Positions 7,950-15,687 of a stretch of 33,524 nt of DNA are shown in pieces. The notes below the pieces were generated by a model. It searched no databases. It was not told the origin of the DNA and saw only the letters and a program-made list of their open reading frames with translations. Source of the DNA: Candidatus Dormiibacterota bacterium (GTDB taxonomy: Bacteria > Chloroflexota > Dormibacteria > Aeolococcales > Aeolococcaceae); contig PLNE01000107.1 in assembly GCA_003141695.1 (NCBI GenBank), positions 17,915-51,438 on the forward strand. The letters run 5' to 3'. Numbering within the stretch: the stretch's first letter is position 1; every line of letters starts with the position of its first letter. The translations under genes and the position numbers were made by a program.

Positions 7950-8714
7950 ATGAATCTCGCCTTCACGCTCGCCGCGGGGGCGGCGGGCGCCGCCGTGGGG
8001 CTCGGCACCGGATGGCTCAACGTCTTCCTGGAGCGGTTGGAGCGGCTCCGCCCGGAGGAGGACGAGGAGCGTGCCGAGTACGAGGCCGAGGTCGCCAAGG
8101 CGGCGGACGCGGCCAGGGAGCGGGGGGAAGAGCCCGAGGCGGCAGCGCCGTGGTTGCCCGAGCAGTACGGGTGGACCTGGCTGGAGTGGGGCCTGGCCCC
8201 AGTGCTGGGCGCCTTTGCCTTCAGCCTCTTCGCGGGGCACCAGTCGCTCACCTGGGGCGCTGCCGAGACCTTCCTCTGGATGGCCGTGTTCGTCCAGATC
8301 GTGCTCTTCGACCTCAAGCACCGGCTGATCCTCGACAAGATCACCTACCCGGCCATCGTGGTGGCCGTGGGGCTCTCCGCCGTCACTCCTGGGCTCTCGT
8401 TCACCCGGTCGCTCACCGGCGCCCTGGTGGTCGGCGGTTTCTTCGTGCTCTTCCACCTGATCTCACGCCGAGGGATCGGGCTGGGCGATGCCAAGCTGGG
8501 TGCCCTGATCGGCGCCGTGACCGGGCTCGGGTTGGACAGCCCCGATCATCTGCAGGCGATCTACGCGGTGACCGGCGGCATCTTCCTGGGCGGTGCCGTC
8601 GCGCTGCTCCTCCTGCTGACCCGGGTTCGGAGCCTCAAGGACCCGATTCCCTACGGCCCGTTCCTCTGCGCCGGTGCCGTGCTGGTGCTGTTTCAGAGCC
8701 TTCCCCTCACCTGA
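7950..8714 (+). CDS. A24-family prepilin peptidase
   Basis: Membrane aspartyl protease of the type IV prepilin peptidase (A24) family, which would cleave prepilin-like leader peptides. The two catalytic aspartates are visible: Asp121 in FDLKHRLI and Asp180 in GIGLGDAKLGA (the GxGD motif). About six hydrophobic segments are present in 254 residues. The N-terminus (GTGWLNVFLERL) matches the start of the usual N-terminal domain. The following cysteine-rich loop of that domain is replaced by a charged Glu/Ala/Arg stretch at about 32-66, so the methylase activity may be missing. The ATG at 7950 lies 37 bp after aroE; the frame is open further upstream, but that part is aroE out of frame. A peptidase at this place beside aroE is also known in Actinobacteria. 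No pilin gene is visible in the window. Confidence 0.9.
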   Translation: MNLAFTLAAGAAGAAVGLGTGWLNVFLERLERLRPEEDEERAEYEAEVAKAADAARERGEEPEAAAPWLPEQYGWTWLEWGLAPVLGAFAFSLFAGHQSLTWGAAETFLWMAVFVQIVLFDLKHRLILDKITYPAIVVAVGLSAVTPGLSFTRSLTGALVVGGFFVLFHLISRRGIGLGDAKLGALIGAVTGLGLDSPDHLQAIYAVTGGIFLGGAVALLLLLTRVRSLKDPIPYGPFLCAGAVLVLFQSLPLT

Positions 8715-8725
8715 GATACGCCCGC

Positions 8726-9313
8726 ATGTCGCATCATTGCGGCGGCATGGCGCCCCACCTCCTGAGCGGCGAGACCGTGGTGACCACGGAGCGCCAGCAC
8801 CTCGCGGTGCTGGTGCCCGTAACGCTGCTCGCCGTGATCTGCCTGGGCCTGCCCCTGGTCCTGATCCAGCTCGTGCCCAACCAGGTGAGCGGCACCGACG
8901 TCAGCGGGGCGAAGGCGATCGCCGACGCGGTGGTGGCGGTCGTGGTGGCGGCCTGGTACCTGCTCCGCATTCTGCGGTGGCGCTTCCAGACCTACACCCT
9001 CACCACCCACCGGATCGTCCTCTCCCACGGGGTGGTCTCCCGGGTCACCGAGTCCATCGCCCTCGATCGGATCCAGGACACCGTGGTCCGCCGCCCCCTC
9101 GCCGATCGGCTCATCGGGGCGGGCTCGCTCGAGATCCAGTCCGCGGGGCGCGACGGCACCGAGGTGCTCCGCCTCGTCCCCAAGCCCGACCGCTTCTACA
9201 CCCAGATCCTGCAGGCCATCGAGGACTACCGCGTCATCGCCTACCCGGGCGGAGCCGAACAGGGCGAGCGGACCGCACCGCCGGCCCCCCAGGCGAGCGC
9301 CGGCGGAGTCTGA
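8726..9313 (+). CDS. Small membrane protein with bacterial PH domain (YdbS/YdbT-like)
   Basis: 195 residues. Two hydrophobic helices (about 28-51 and 64-86; LAVLVPVTLLAVICLGLPLV and then AIADAVVAVVVAAWYLLRIL) precede a domain of the bacterial pleckstrin-homology type (bPH2). The signature runs from YTLTTHRIVLSHGVVSR through SIALDRIQDTVVRRPLADRL to GAGSLEIQSAGRDG. Such proteins sit in the cytoplasmic membrane, and their substrate is usually unknown. I chose the ATG at 8726, 11 bp after the peptidase gene; the ATG at 8747 (MAPHLLSGE) is nearly as good, and neither has a strong ribosome site. The C-terminal 25 residues are Ala/Pro/Gly-rich. The longer open frame upstream of 8726 is the peptidase gene read out of frame. 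Confidence 0.8.
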   Translation: MSHHCGGMAPHLLSGETVVTTERQHLAVLVPVTLLAVICLGLPLVLIQLVPNQVSGTDVSGAKAIADAVVAVVVAAWYLLRILRWRFQTYTLTTHRIVLSHGVVSRVTESIALDRIQDTVVRRPLADRLIGAGSLEIQSAGRDGTEVLRLVPKPDRFYTQILQAIEDYRVIAYPGGAEQGERTAPPAPQASAGGV

Positions 9314-9373
9314 TCGCTGACCGGCTTCCTGGGGCGTCGCCCGAACGCGACCATCGTCGCCGTCAGTGCCCTG

Positions 9374-10792
9374 GTGGCCGCAGCGCTGGACGCCCTCCAG
9401 CTCGCCCGGCCGGGTTACCTCCTGGGCGGGACCCCGGACATCAGCGTCTACCTGGGGACCGCGATAAGGCTCGTCCACGGCGTCCTCCCGTACCGCGACT
9501 TCGTGCTGGTGCAGCCTCCGGGGGGCACCCTTCTGCTCAGTCCGGCCGCGTTGCTCTCGGACCTGGTCGGCACCCGCTGGGCCCTGGCCATGGTCCGGCT
9601 GGGGGCCATCCTCGTGGCTGTCGCCAACGTCCTTCTCGTGGGCAGGCTGGTCCGCCACCACGGCCGGCTTCAGACCCTGGTCGCCTGCGGGGTGATGGCG
9701 GTCCTTCCCGCAGAGGTCTACGCCCTCAACGCAGGACTGCTCGAGCCCCTGGTGGACCTCTTCTGCCTGCTCGGGGCGGCGATCGTCCTCGACAGCGGTG
9801 CGCTGTCGTCCTCGTGGCGGCGGTGGCTGATCGGCGGGGCGGCGATCGGCTTCGGCGTCGCCGTCAAGCTCCCCGCGGTCGTCCCCGCTCTTGTCCTCGG
9901 CGCAGCCTGCCTTCCCGAGGTGCGCCGCCGGCTGGTGCCCTTCGGGGGCGGAGTGGTCGCCGGTTTCGCCCTGCCCTCCGTCGCCTTCATCGCCGCCGCG
10001 CCGGGGTCGTTCTTCCGCGACGTGGTGGGCGGCCAGCTCGGCCGAGTCCCCGATGCGAGCCGCGCATCGGTGGCGACCCGGCTCGCCGGGATCACCGTGG
10101 GCGGAGGCGGCGACGTCGCCGTCGGCATCACGCTCGCGCTGCTCGCGGTGATCGTGCTCGGGCTGGCGGTTCGCGGCAGGCGGAGGGACGCGAGCGAGTG
10201 GTTCGCCATCGCCGCGGCGCTGCTCGTCGCCGGTGTCCAGTTCGTACCGTCCCAGTACTACCCGCAGTACGCCGCGCTGCTCGCGCCCTTCCTGGCGCTC
10301 AGCCTGGCCACCGCCGTCGACCGTCTCGCCGGCCTGGTCAGGCGGCGGGTGCTCGTCCTCGCCGCGGTGGCGGCATGCCTGGCTGCCGTCCTTGCCGGAC
10401 AGGTGGTCGCCATCGAGGCCTCCTCGGTCAGCGACCCGGCCGCCGCCGTCGATGCGGTCGTGCCTCCCGGGGGATGCACCCTCTCCAACGGGCCGCGGAT
10501 GCTCGTCCCCAGCGACCGCTTCGTCTCGACCACGCCGGGCTGCACTGCCATGGTCGATCCCTTCGGCACCATGCTGACGTTCGCCGGCGATGACGGCGCT
10601 GGAGTCGCCCTCTTCCGGGCCGCGATATCTCACGCGGACTACCTGGTGCTGACCGGCGGTGTCGCCGGCTGGCTGAGCGGTCCGTACACGCCCCTGCAGG
10701 CCGTGGTCACCGGCGACTTCCACCTGGTCCGTTCCGGTGATCTGTGGATCTACGTGCGGGACGGGTCCCCGGTGGGGGGAGGCGGGCGATGA
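9374..10792 (+). CDS. GT-C-type polytopic membrane protein (glycosyltransferase 39-like), first paralog
   Basis: A polytopic membrane protein resembling GT-C glycosyltransferases of the ArnT/PMT/DUF2029 kind. A first-loop acidic motif (GTPDISVYLGTAIRLVHG) is followed by LPYRDFVLVQPPG, the pattern seen in lipid-linked sugar transferases. About nine or ten hydrophobic helices come next, then a soluble tail of about 130 residues with two cysteines 22 residues apart. The sugar and acceptor are unknown. The coordinates use the first conventional start (GTG 9374). The upstream in-frame residues RRPNATIVAVSALVAA, however, align with RRDPATTVVVVMALVAA of the next gene, so translation probably starts earlier, perhaps at CTG 9317, and this call trims about 19 residues. 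It overlaps the next gene by 4 bp (ATGA). Confidence 0.75.
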   Translation: MAAALDALQLARPGYLLGGTPDISVYLGTAIRLVHGVLPYRDFVLVQPPGGTLLLSPAALLSDLVGTRWALAMVRLGAILVAVANVLLVGRLVRHHGRLQTLVACGVMAVLPAEVYALNAGLLEPLVDLFCLLGAAIVLDSGALSSSWRRWLIGGAAIGFGVAVKLPAVVPALVLGAACLPEVRRRLVPFGGGVVAGFALPSVAFIAAAPGSFFRDVVGGQLGRVPDASRASVATRLAGITVGGGGDVAVGITLALLAVIVLGLAVRGRRRDASEWFAIAAALLVAGVQFVPSQYYPQYAALLAPFLALSLATAVDRLAGLVRRRVLVLAAVAACLAAVLAGQVVAIEASSVSDPAAAVDAVVPPGGCTLSNGPRMLVPSDRFVSTTPGCTAMVDPFGTMLTFAGDDGAGVALFRAAISHADYLVLTGGVAGWLSGPYTPLQAVVTGDFHLVRSGDLWIYVRDGSPVGGGGR

Positions 10793-12294
10793 CCACGGGG
10801 ACCGTCACCCCCGCGACGGGAGGCCGATGGCGGGCCGCGGCGCGGCGCGACCCGGCCACCACCGTGGTGGTGGTCATGGCGCTGGTCGCCGCCGGGCTTC
10901 AGGTGCTGACGCTCGCCCGCCCCAACTTGCTGCTGGACGGCCATTCCGACACCAGCCTCTACCTGGGAGCGGCGATCCGGTTCGTTCATGGCGCCCTTCC
11001 CTACCGCGACTTCGCGATGGTCCAGCCGCCCGGTCTGGTGCTGCTGTTCAGCCCGTTCGGCCTGCTCTCGATGGCGGTCGGCTCCCGAGTGGCCCTGATG
11101 GCCGTCACCGGCTGCACCCCGCTGCTTGCCGCCGCCAACGTGGCCCTGGTCGGGAAGCTGATCGCTCACCGCGGATGGCGCGCGACCCTCGCCGCCTGTG
11201 GACTGATGGCCGTCTTTCCGGCGACGTACGTCGCCCTCGGGGACGGCATGCTCGAGCCGCTCATGTGCTTCTTCTGCCTTCTGGGCGCTGTCCTGGTCTT
11301 CGACCGGGACGGTCTCGCCGGACGGCGCCGGCTGGGTGCGGGAGGCATCGCCTTCGGCTTCGGGGGGTCGGTCCTGATCGCCACCGCCCTCCCGGCGCTG
11401 GTCGTGATGGCGCTGTGCTCGGGCCGCCTGAAGCGCCGGCTGCTGCCCTTTGCGGGAGGGGTCGCCGCCGGCTTTCTCATTCCGGTGATCCCCTTCTTCG
11501 TGGCGGCGCCCGCCGCCCTCGTCCACGACACCGTGGTCAGCCAACTGGAGCGCGTCTCGGGGGGCGGCCGCACCCCGGTGGCGGACCGGCTCATGTACAT
11601 GACGTTTGCCCCCGATGGGGGCCGGGTGATATGGGCCGTCGTCGCCCTGGCGGTGCTGGGAGTTGTGATCGTTGCGGGGCTGGCTGCGGTGCGGCGCCGC
11701 CTCACGGCGCTGGACTGGTTCGCCGTCGGCGGCACGCTCAGCCTCGGCGCCGTCCAGTTCACCATCGCCATCTACTTCAACCACTTCCCCGCCATGCTGG
11801 TGCCGTACCTCGCGCTGCTCCTGGGCATCGCGGTGGGGCGGCTCAGCTCGTGGCGGGCGCCGCGACTGATGGCGGCGGTGGCCGCCCTTGCCGTGGCCGG
11901 TCTGGTGGTCGCCCAGGCGTCCCGCATCGAGACCGAGTCGATCGTGGACGTGGGTCCGTGGGTGGACGCCGTCGTGCCTGTGAATGGGTGCGCCATCGCC
12001 TCGCTCACATACCTCGTGGTGACGAGCAACCGCTTCGAATCGTCGGTTGCCGGGTGCACCACGTTCACCGACCCGGGATCGACGCGGCTCGTCGACCACG
12101 ACAGCCCGGGCGGCCCGGTGCCGGCGTTCCGAACGGCGCTGGAGCACACCGACTACCTGGTTCTCGACCGGACTCTCCGCCAATGGCTCTCTGGGGCGTA
12201 TGCGCCGCTCCAAGGGTACGTCACCCAGGATTTCCACCTGATCCGGTCCGGAGCTCTGTGGATCTACGTTCGCGACGGCTACCAGGTGGGGTGA
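10789..12294 (+). CDS. GT-C-type polytopic membrane protein, second paralog
   Basis: 501 residues, clearly a tandem duplicate of the gene before it. The shared blocks are LARPNLLLDGHSDTSLYLG, LPYRDFAMVQPPG, the GDGMLEPLMCFFCLLGAVLV helix, and the tail ending DFHLIRSGALWIYVRDG. The fold is again GT-C-like: an acidic residue in the first outer loop, many hydrophobic helices, and a soluble C-terminal domain with Cys pairs at the same 22-residue spacing as the first copy. It is probably a transferase acting on lipid-linked sugars at the outer face of the membrane; the substrate is unknown. The ATG at 10789 follows a strong purine tract (GGGGGGAGGCGGG) and overlaps the previous stop. It is followed by a 194-bp gap, so this gene may end a transcription unit. 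Confidence 0.8.
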   Translation: MTTGTVTPATGGRWRAAARRDPATTVVVVMALVAAGLQVLTLARPNLLLDGHSDTSLYLGAAIRFVHGALPYRDFAMVQPPGLVLLFSPFGLLSMAVGSRVALMAVTGCTPLLAAANVALVGKLIAHRGWRATLAACGLMAVFPATYVALGDGMLEPLMCFFCLLGAVLVFDRDGLAGRRRLGAGGIAFGFGGSVLIATALPALVVMALCSGRLKRRLLPFAGGVAAGFLIPVIPFFVAAPAALVHDTVVSQLERVSGGGRTPVADRLMYMTFAPDGGRVIWAVVALAVLGVVIVAGLAAVRRRLTALDWFAVGGTLSLGAVQFTIAIYFNHFPAMLVPYLALLLGIAVGRLSSWRAPRLMAAVAALAVAGLVVAQASRIETESIVDVGPWVDAVVPVNGCAIASLTYLVVTSNRFESSVAGCTTFTDPGSTRLVDHDSPGGPVPAFRTALEHTDYLVLDRTLRQWLSGAYAPLQGYVTQDFHLIRSGALWIYVRDGYQVG

Positions 12295-12488
12295 CGCCAA
12301 GGAAGGAGAGGTTCCTCCAGAACAGGGCGTATGTTGTGGCGACGGGGAATCGGGCCCCCTGACCCGTAGAATCGCTGGCGCAGCCAGCGGCGCCGACCGC
12401 GCCCCAGCGAGAGTGAGCTTCCCACCTTGATGACGTCTCCGCGACCGACCCGCCGAGCGGGCCTCCGGTCTCAATCGAAGCCGCGGCC
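12295..12488. other. Intergenic stretch before aroC with a perfect hairpin
   Basis: The longest non-coding gap in the window (194 bp). It holds a perfect 7-bp stem with a 3-base loop (CGCTGGC at 12373-12379, GCCAGCG at 12383-12389) with no T-run after it, so it is not a classic terminator. A TAGAAT at 12367-12372 could be a -10 box, but I see no matching -35 at the right spacing. A 24-residue Arg/Pro-rich reading frame at 12430-12504 overlaps the aroC start and lacks a ribosome site. A promoter for the aroC group probably lies here, but I cannot place it. Confidence 0.4.
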
Positions 12489-13643
12489 ATGCTCCGCTTC
12501 CTGACCGCCGGGGAGTCCCACGGTCCCCAGCTGACCGTCATCGTCGAGGGGCTGCCCGCCGGGCTGCGTCTCGACGCCCGCCGCGACATCGACCCGCACC
12601 TCCGCCGCCGCCAGGGCGGATACGGCCGGGGCAAGCGCCAGCAGATCGAGCACGACCACGCCGACATCGTGGCCGGGGTGCGTGGCGGCCTCACCCTCGG
12701 CTCGCCGGTCGCCCTGGTGATCACCAATCGCGATTGGGACAATTGGCGGGGGCCGATGCAGGTCACCGCCACCGGGTTCAAGCGCAAGCCGGTGAGCCGC
12801 GTCCGGCCCGGGCACGCCGACCTCGCGGGCATGCTCAAGTACGACCTGGATGATGCTCGCGACGTCCTGGAGAGGGCCAGCGCGCGCGAGACGGCCGCAC
12901 GGGTCGCCGCCGGGGCGGTGGCCATGGCGCTGCTGGGACGGCTCGACGTCCGCGTCACCTCGTGGGTGCAGCGGATCGGGGTCGTGGCCATCGACTGGCG
13001 GGAGGACGTGGATCCGATCGCGGTCGAGGCGTCGCCGGTGCGGTGCCCCGACCCCGGGGCCTCGGAGCGGATGGTGGCGGCCATCGACGCCGCCCGCGAG
13101 CGGGGGGACACCCTCGGGGGCAGCGCGGTGGTGACCGCCTCCGGTGTGGTCGCCGGGCTGGGCAGCTACGCGCAGTGGGACAGGAAGCTGGACGGTCTGA
13201 TAGCTCAGGCCCTCTGCAGCATCCCGTCGGTCAAGGGCGTCGAGATCGGGGCCGCCGCGCTCGCCGCGCGGTCGCCGGGCTCCCAGGTCCACGACTCGCC
13301 CCGGTACATCGAGGGCGAGGGTTTCCGCCATCTCAGCAATCGCCAGGGCGGTCTCACCGGCGGGGTCACCGACGGCGAGCCGGTGTGGGCGACCGTCCAC
13401 TTCAAACCGATCTCGACGCTGCTCTCCCCGCTGCGCTCGGTCGATGCCCACACTGGCGCGGAGGTCAACGCCCACTACGAGCGGAGCGACATCTGCGTGG
13501 TGCCGGCCGGTGCCGTGGTCGCCGAGGCCATGCTCGGCTGGGTGATCGCGGCGGCCATGGCGGAGAAGCTCGGAGGCGACTCGCTGGCTGAGATGCGCCG
13601 CAACCTGGCCGGCTACCGGCGAAGCACGAGGCGGCTCCGTTGA
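12489..13643 (+). CDS. aroC: Chorismate synthase
   Basis: Converts EPSP to chorismate with reduced FMN, the last step of the shikimate pathway. The 384-residue length is typical of the monofunctional type. Family blocks in order: TAGESHGPQLTVIVEGLPAG at the N-terminus, RRRQGGYGRGKRQQIE (phosphate and FMN contacts), RPGHADLAGMLKYD, the SARETAARVAAGAVA helix near residue 135, and GGLTGGVTDGEPVWATVHFKP followed by RSD-type contacts near the end. The ATG at 12489 begins right before the conserved LRFLTAGESHG, so the start is secure. The stop overlaps the TTG start of aroKB (TTGA), which points to translational coupling. Confidence 0.97.
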   Translation: MLRFLTAGESHGPQLTVIVEGLPAGLRLDARRDIDPHLRRRQGGYGRGKRQQIEHDHADIVAGVRGGLTLGSPVALVITNRDWDNWRGPMQVTATGFKRKPVSRVRPGHADLAGMLKYDLDDARDVLERASARETAARVAAGAVAMALLGRLDVRVTSWVQRIGVVAIDWREDVDPIAVEASPVRCPDPGASERMVAAIDAARERGDTLGGSAVVTASGVVAGLGSYAQWDRKLDGLIAQALCSIPSVKGVEIGAAALAARSPGSQVHDSPRYIEGEGFRHLSNRQGGLTGGVTDGEPVWATVHFKPISTLLSPLRSVDAHTGAEVNAHYERSDICVVPAGAVVAEAMLGWVIAAAMAEKLGGDSLAEMRRNLAGYRRSTRRLR

Positions 13644-15235
13644 TCGCGCCAACCGCGGCCGGCTCGCGGCCGGTGGCCCTGGTCGGCCTTCCCGGGACGG
13701 GCAAGACCACCTTGGGGCGGCGGCTCGCCGAGCGTCTCGGCTGGGAGCTCTGCGACACCGACGCTGAGATCGAGCGCGGCACCGGGCGGAGCCCGGCCCA
13801 GATCATCGACCTGGACGGGGAGGACGCGTTCAGGCGGATCGAGCTGGCCACCCTGACCGAGCTGCTGGAACGCCCCCGGGCGGTCGTCATCGCCTGCGGC
13901 GGAGGGCTCTTCGGCGAACCCGCCGCGCGCCGCCGCCTGCTGGAGGCCGCCTGGGTGGTGGCCCTCGATGCCCCCGACAGCACCCTGCTCGAGCGGCTGG
14001 GCTCGGCCTCGGACCGCCCCCTGCTCCGGGGTGACGTCAGTGGCCGGCTCGCCGAGCTGCGGCGGCGCCGGCAGCGCGCCTACGCCGAGGCCCACCTCCG
14101 CATCGACACCGGTCGCACCTCGCCGGAGGAGGCCGAGGCCGCGATCCGCCCCCTGGCCGGCTCCATCCCGGTGCCGACCGCCGGCTCCGCCTACCCGGTG
14201 ATCGTCGGCGAGGATGCCGCAGGCAACCTCGAAACGCATCTCCCCGCCGACTGCCGGCGGGTCGCCGTGGTCACCGACCGGAGCGTCGAGCCCGCCGCCC
14301 GCCGTCTCGCCACCCGCATCGCCGCGTCCGGCCGGGAGGCTCCGGTGGTGAGCCTGGCCGGCGGCGAGACTGCCAAGAGCTGGGCGTCGGCGGGGCGGCT
14401 GATCGAGCGGTTGGCCTCGCTGGAGCTGGGGCGGCGCGACGCCCTCGTCGCGGTGGGTGGCGGCTCGGTGGGCGACCTCACCGGGTTCGCAGCCGCTACC
14501 TACTGCCGGGGGATCGCCTGGCTGGGCGTGCCGACCACCCTTCTCTCCATGGTCGACAGCTCCATCGGGGGCAAGACCGGTGTGAACCTGCGTGCCGCCA
14601 AGAACCTGGCCGGCGCCTTCTGGCAGCCGCGGGCGGTTCTCGCCGACCCCGCCCTGCTGCGCGGCCTCCCATCCCGGGAGCTCGCCTCTGGTCTGGGGGA
14701 GGTCGCCAAGTACGCGATGATCGCCAACACCGACCTCCCCGCCCTCCTCGACGACGGTGTGGAGAGTGCCGGAGCCGGCGATGTCGAGACCCTCACCCCG
14801 ATCATCGAGCGCTGCGCGGCGATCAAGGCGGAGGTGGTGGGCCGCGACCCTCGCGAATCCGGTCTGAGGGCCGTCCTCAACTACGGGCACACGGTCGCCC
14901 ACGCCATCGAGGCGGCCACCGGCTACGGCACAGTCACCCACGGCGAGGCGGTGGCGGCGGGGATGCGCGTCGCCGGCCGGCTCTCGACCGAGATGGTGGG
15001 GCTCTCCGCGGCCGACCGGGAATGGCAGGACCGCCTCCTCGACCGGCTCGGCCTCCACCCCCTGCCCCCCGTCGAGGCCGCGGCCGTGCTGCGGCGACTC
15101 GCCCATGACAAGAAGGCGGTGGGCGGCGAGGTGCGCTGGGTGCTCCTGGCCCGGCGCGGCGAGCCGGTCCTGGACCAGAGCGTGCCCGCCGACCTGGTGC
15201 GCGAGACGCTCGAGGAGGTACTGCAAACGAGATGA
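13640..15235 (+). CDS. aroKB: Fused shikimate kinase / 3-dehydroquinate synthase
   Basis: One 531-residue polypeptide carrying two shikimate-pathway enzymes. Residues 1 to about 165 are shikimate kinase: P-loop GLPGTGKTT, the substrate Asp in CDTDAEIE, CGGG, and the lid DRPLLRGD. Residues of about 180-531 are 3-dehydroquinate synthase: GGGSVGDLTGFAAATY (NAD), PTTLLSMVDSSIGGKTGVN, and the zinc ligands in SGLGEVAKY, LNYGHTVAHAIE and THGEAVAAGM. The TTG at 13640 overlaps the aroC stop and has a GAGG tract just upstream; a GTG at 13673 would remove 11 residues before the P-loop. The two enzymes catalyse non-consecutive steps (2 and 5). Separate aroK and aroB genes are the usual arrangement at this place in Actinobacteria. 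All key residues are present, so both halves should be active. It overlaps aroQ by ATGA. Confidence 0.95.
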   Translation: MIAPTAAGSRPVALVGLPGTGKTTLGRRLAERLGWELCDTDAEIERGTGRSPAQIIDLDGEDAFRRIELATLTELLERPRAVVIACGGGLFGEPAARRRLLEAAWVVALDAPDSTLLERLGSASDRPLLRGDVSGRLAELRRRRQRAYAEAHLRIDTGRTSPEEAEAAIRPLAGSIPVPTAGSAYPVIVGEDAAGNLETHLPADCRRVAVVTDRSVEPAARRLATRIAASGREAPVVSLAGGETAKSWASAGRLIERLASLELGRRDALVAVGGGSVGDLTGFAAATYCRGIAWLGVPTTLLSMVDSSIGGKTGVNLRAAKNLAGAFWQPRAVLADPALLRGLPSRELASGLGEVAKYAMIANTDLPALLDDGVESAGAGDVETLTPIIERCAAIKAEVVGRDPRESGLRAVLNYGHTVAHAIEAATGYGTVTHGEAVAAGMRVAGRLSTEMVGLSAADREWQDRLLDRLGLHPLPPVEAAAVLRRLAHDKKAVGGEVRWVLLARRGEPVLDQSVPADLVRETLEEVLQTR

Positions 15236-15687
15236 CCAGGATTCTTGTCCTCAACGGTCCCAACCTGGGGAGCCTCGGGCGCCGGGAACCCGAGCTGTAC
15301 GGCGACCGCACCCTCGCCGAGGTCGACACCGATCTCCGCGAGCGTGCCGCGGCGATGGGTGTCGATATCCGCACCGAGCAGTGCAACGGCGAGGGCGAGC
15401 TGATCGACCTCATCGAGGCGGAGACGGGGCACTCCGACGCCGTGGTGATCAATCCCGGGGCGTACAGCCACACCAGCGTCGCCCTGCTCGACGCGCTCCG
15501 GGCGTTCCCCGGGGTGGTCGTCGAGATCCACCTCACCAACACCTTCCAGCGCGAGAGCTACCGGAAGGTCATGCTCACCGCGGAGGCCGCCGATTCGGTC
15601 ATCCTGGGGCTCGGGGCCTCCGGGTACGCGGTCGCCCTGGAGGCAGCCACCCGGATCGTGCGAGAGAGAAGAGAATTGAACCAATGA
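15232..15687 (+). CDS. aroQ: Type II 3-dehydroquinate dehydratase
   Basis: Removes water from 3-dehydroquinate to give 3-dehydroshikimate, the third shikimate-pathway step; the type II enzyme forms a dodecamer. The 151-residue length is typical. The N-terminal LNGPNLGSLGRREPELYG contains catalytic Tyr23 on the flexible lid. NPGAYSHTSVAL carries the substrate Asn, EIHLTN the catalytic His100, and FQRESYRK holds Arg107 and Arg111; most relatives have HAREEFR here. GLGASGYAVALEA closes the domain. It overlaps aroKB upstream and efp downstream (ATGA). Confidence 0.97.
   Translation: MTRILVLNGPNLGSLGRREPELYGDRTLAEVDTDLRERAAAMGVDIRTEQCNGEGELIDLIEAETGHSDAVVINPGAYSHTSVALLDALRAFPGVVVEIHLTNTFQRESYRKVMLTAEAADSVILGLGASGYAVALEAATRIVRERRELNQ

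Noticed and set aside
12334-12372. TTGTGG and TAGAAT as a promoter for aroC
   Set aside because: The spacer is 27 bases, too long for a sigma-70-type promoter, and no better -35 is present.
12430-12504. 24-residue frame overlapping the aroC start
   Set aside because: No ribosome site, Arg/Pro-rich by composition, overlap of 16 bp with aroC; kept only as a note in the gap entry.
13613-15226. 537-codon open frame on the minus strand
   Set aside because: It lies exactly opposite aroKB; long antisense frames are expected in DNA this rich in GC, and its His/Gly/Arg-heavy product has no recognisable domain.
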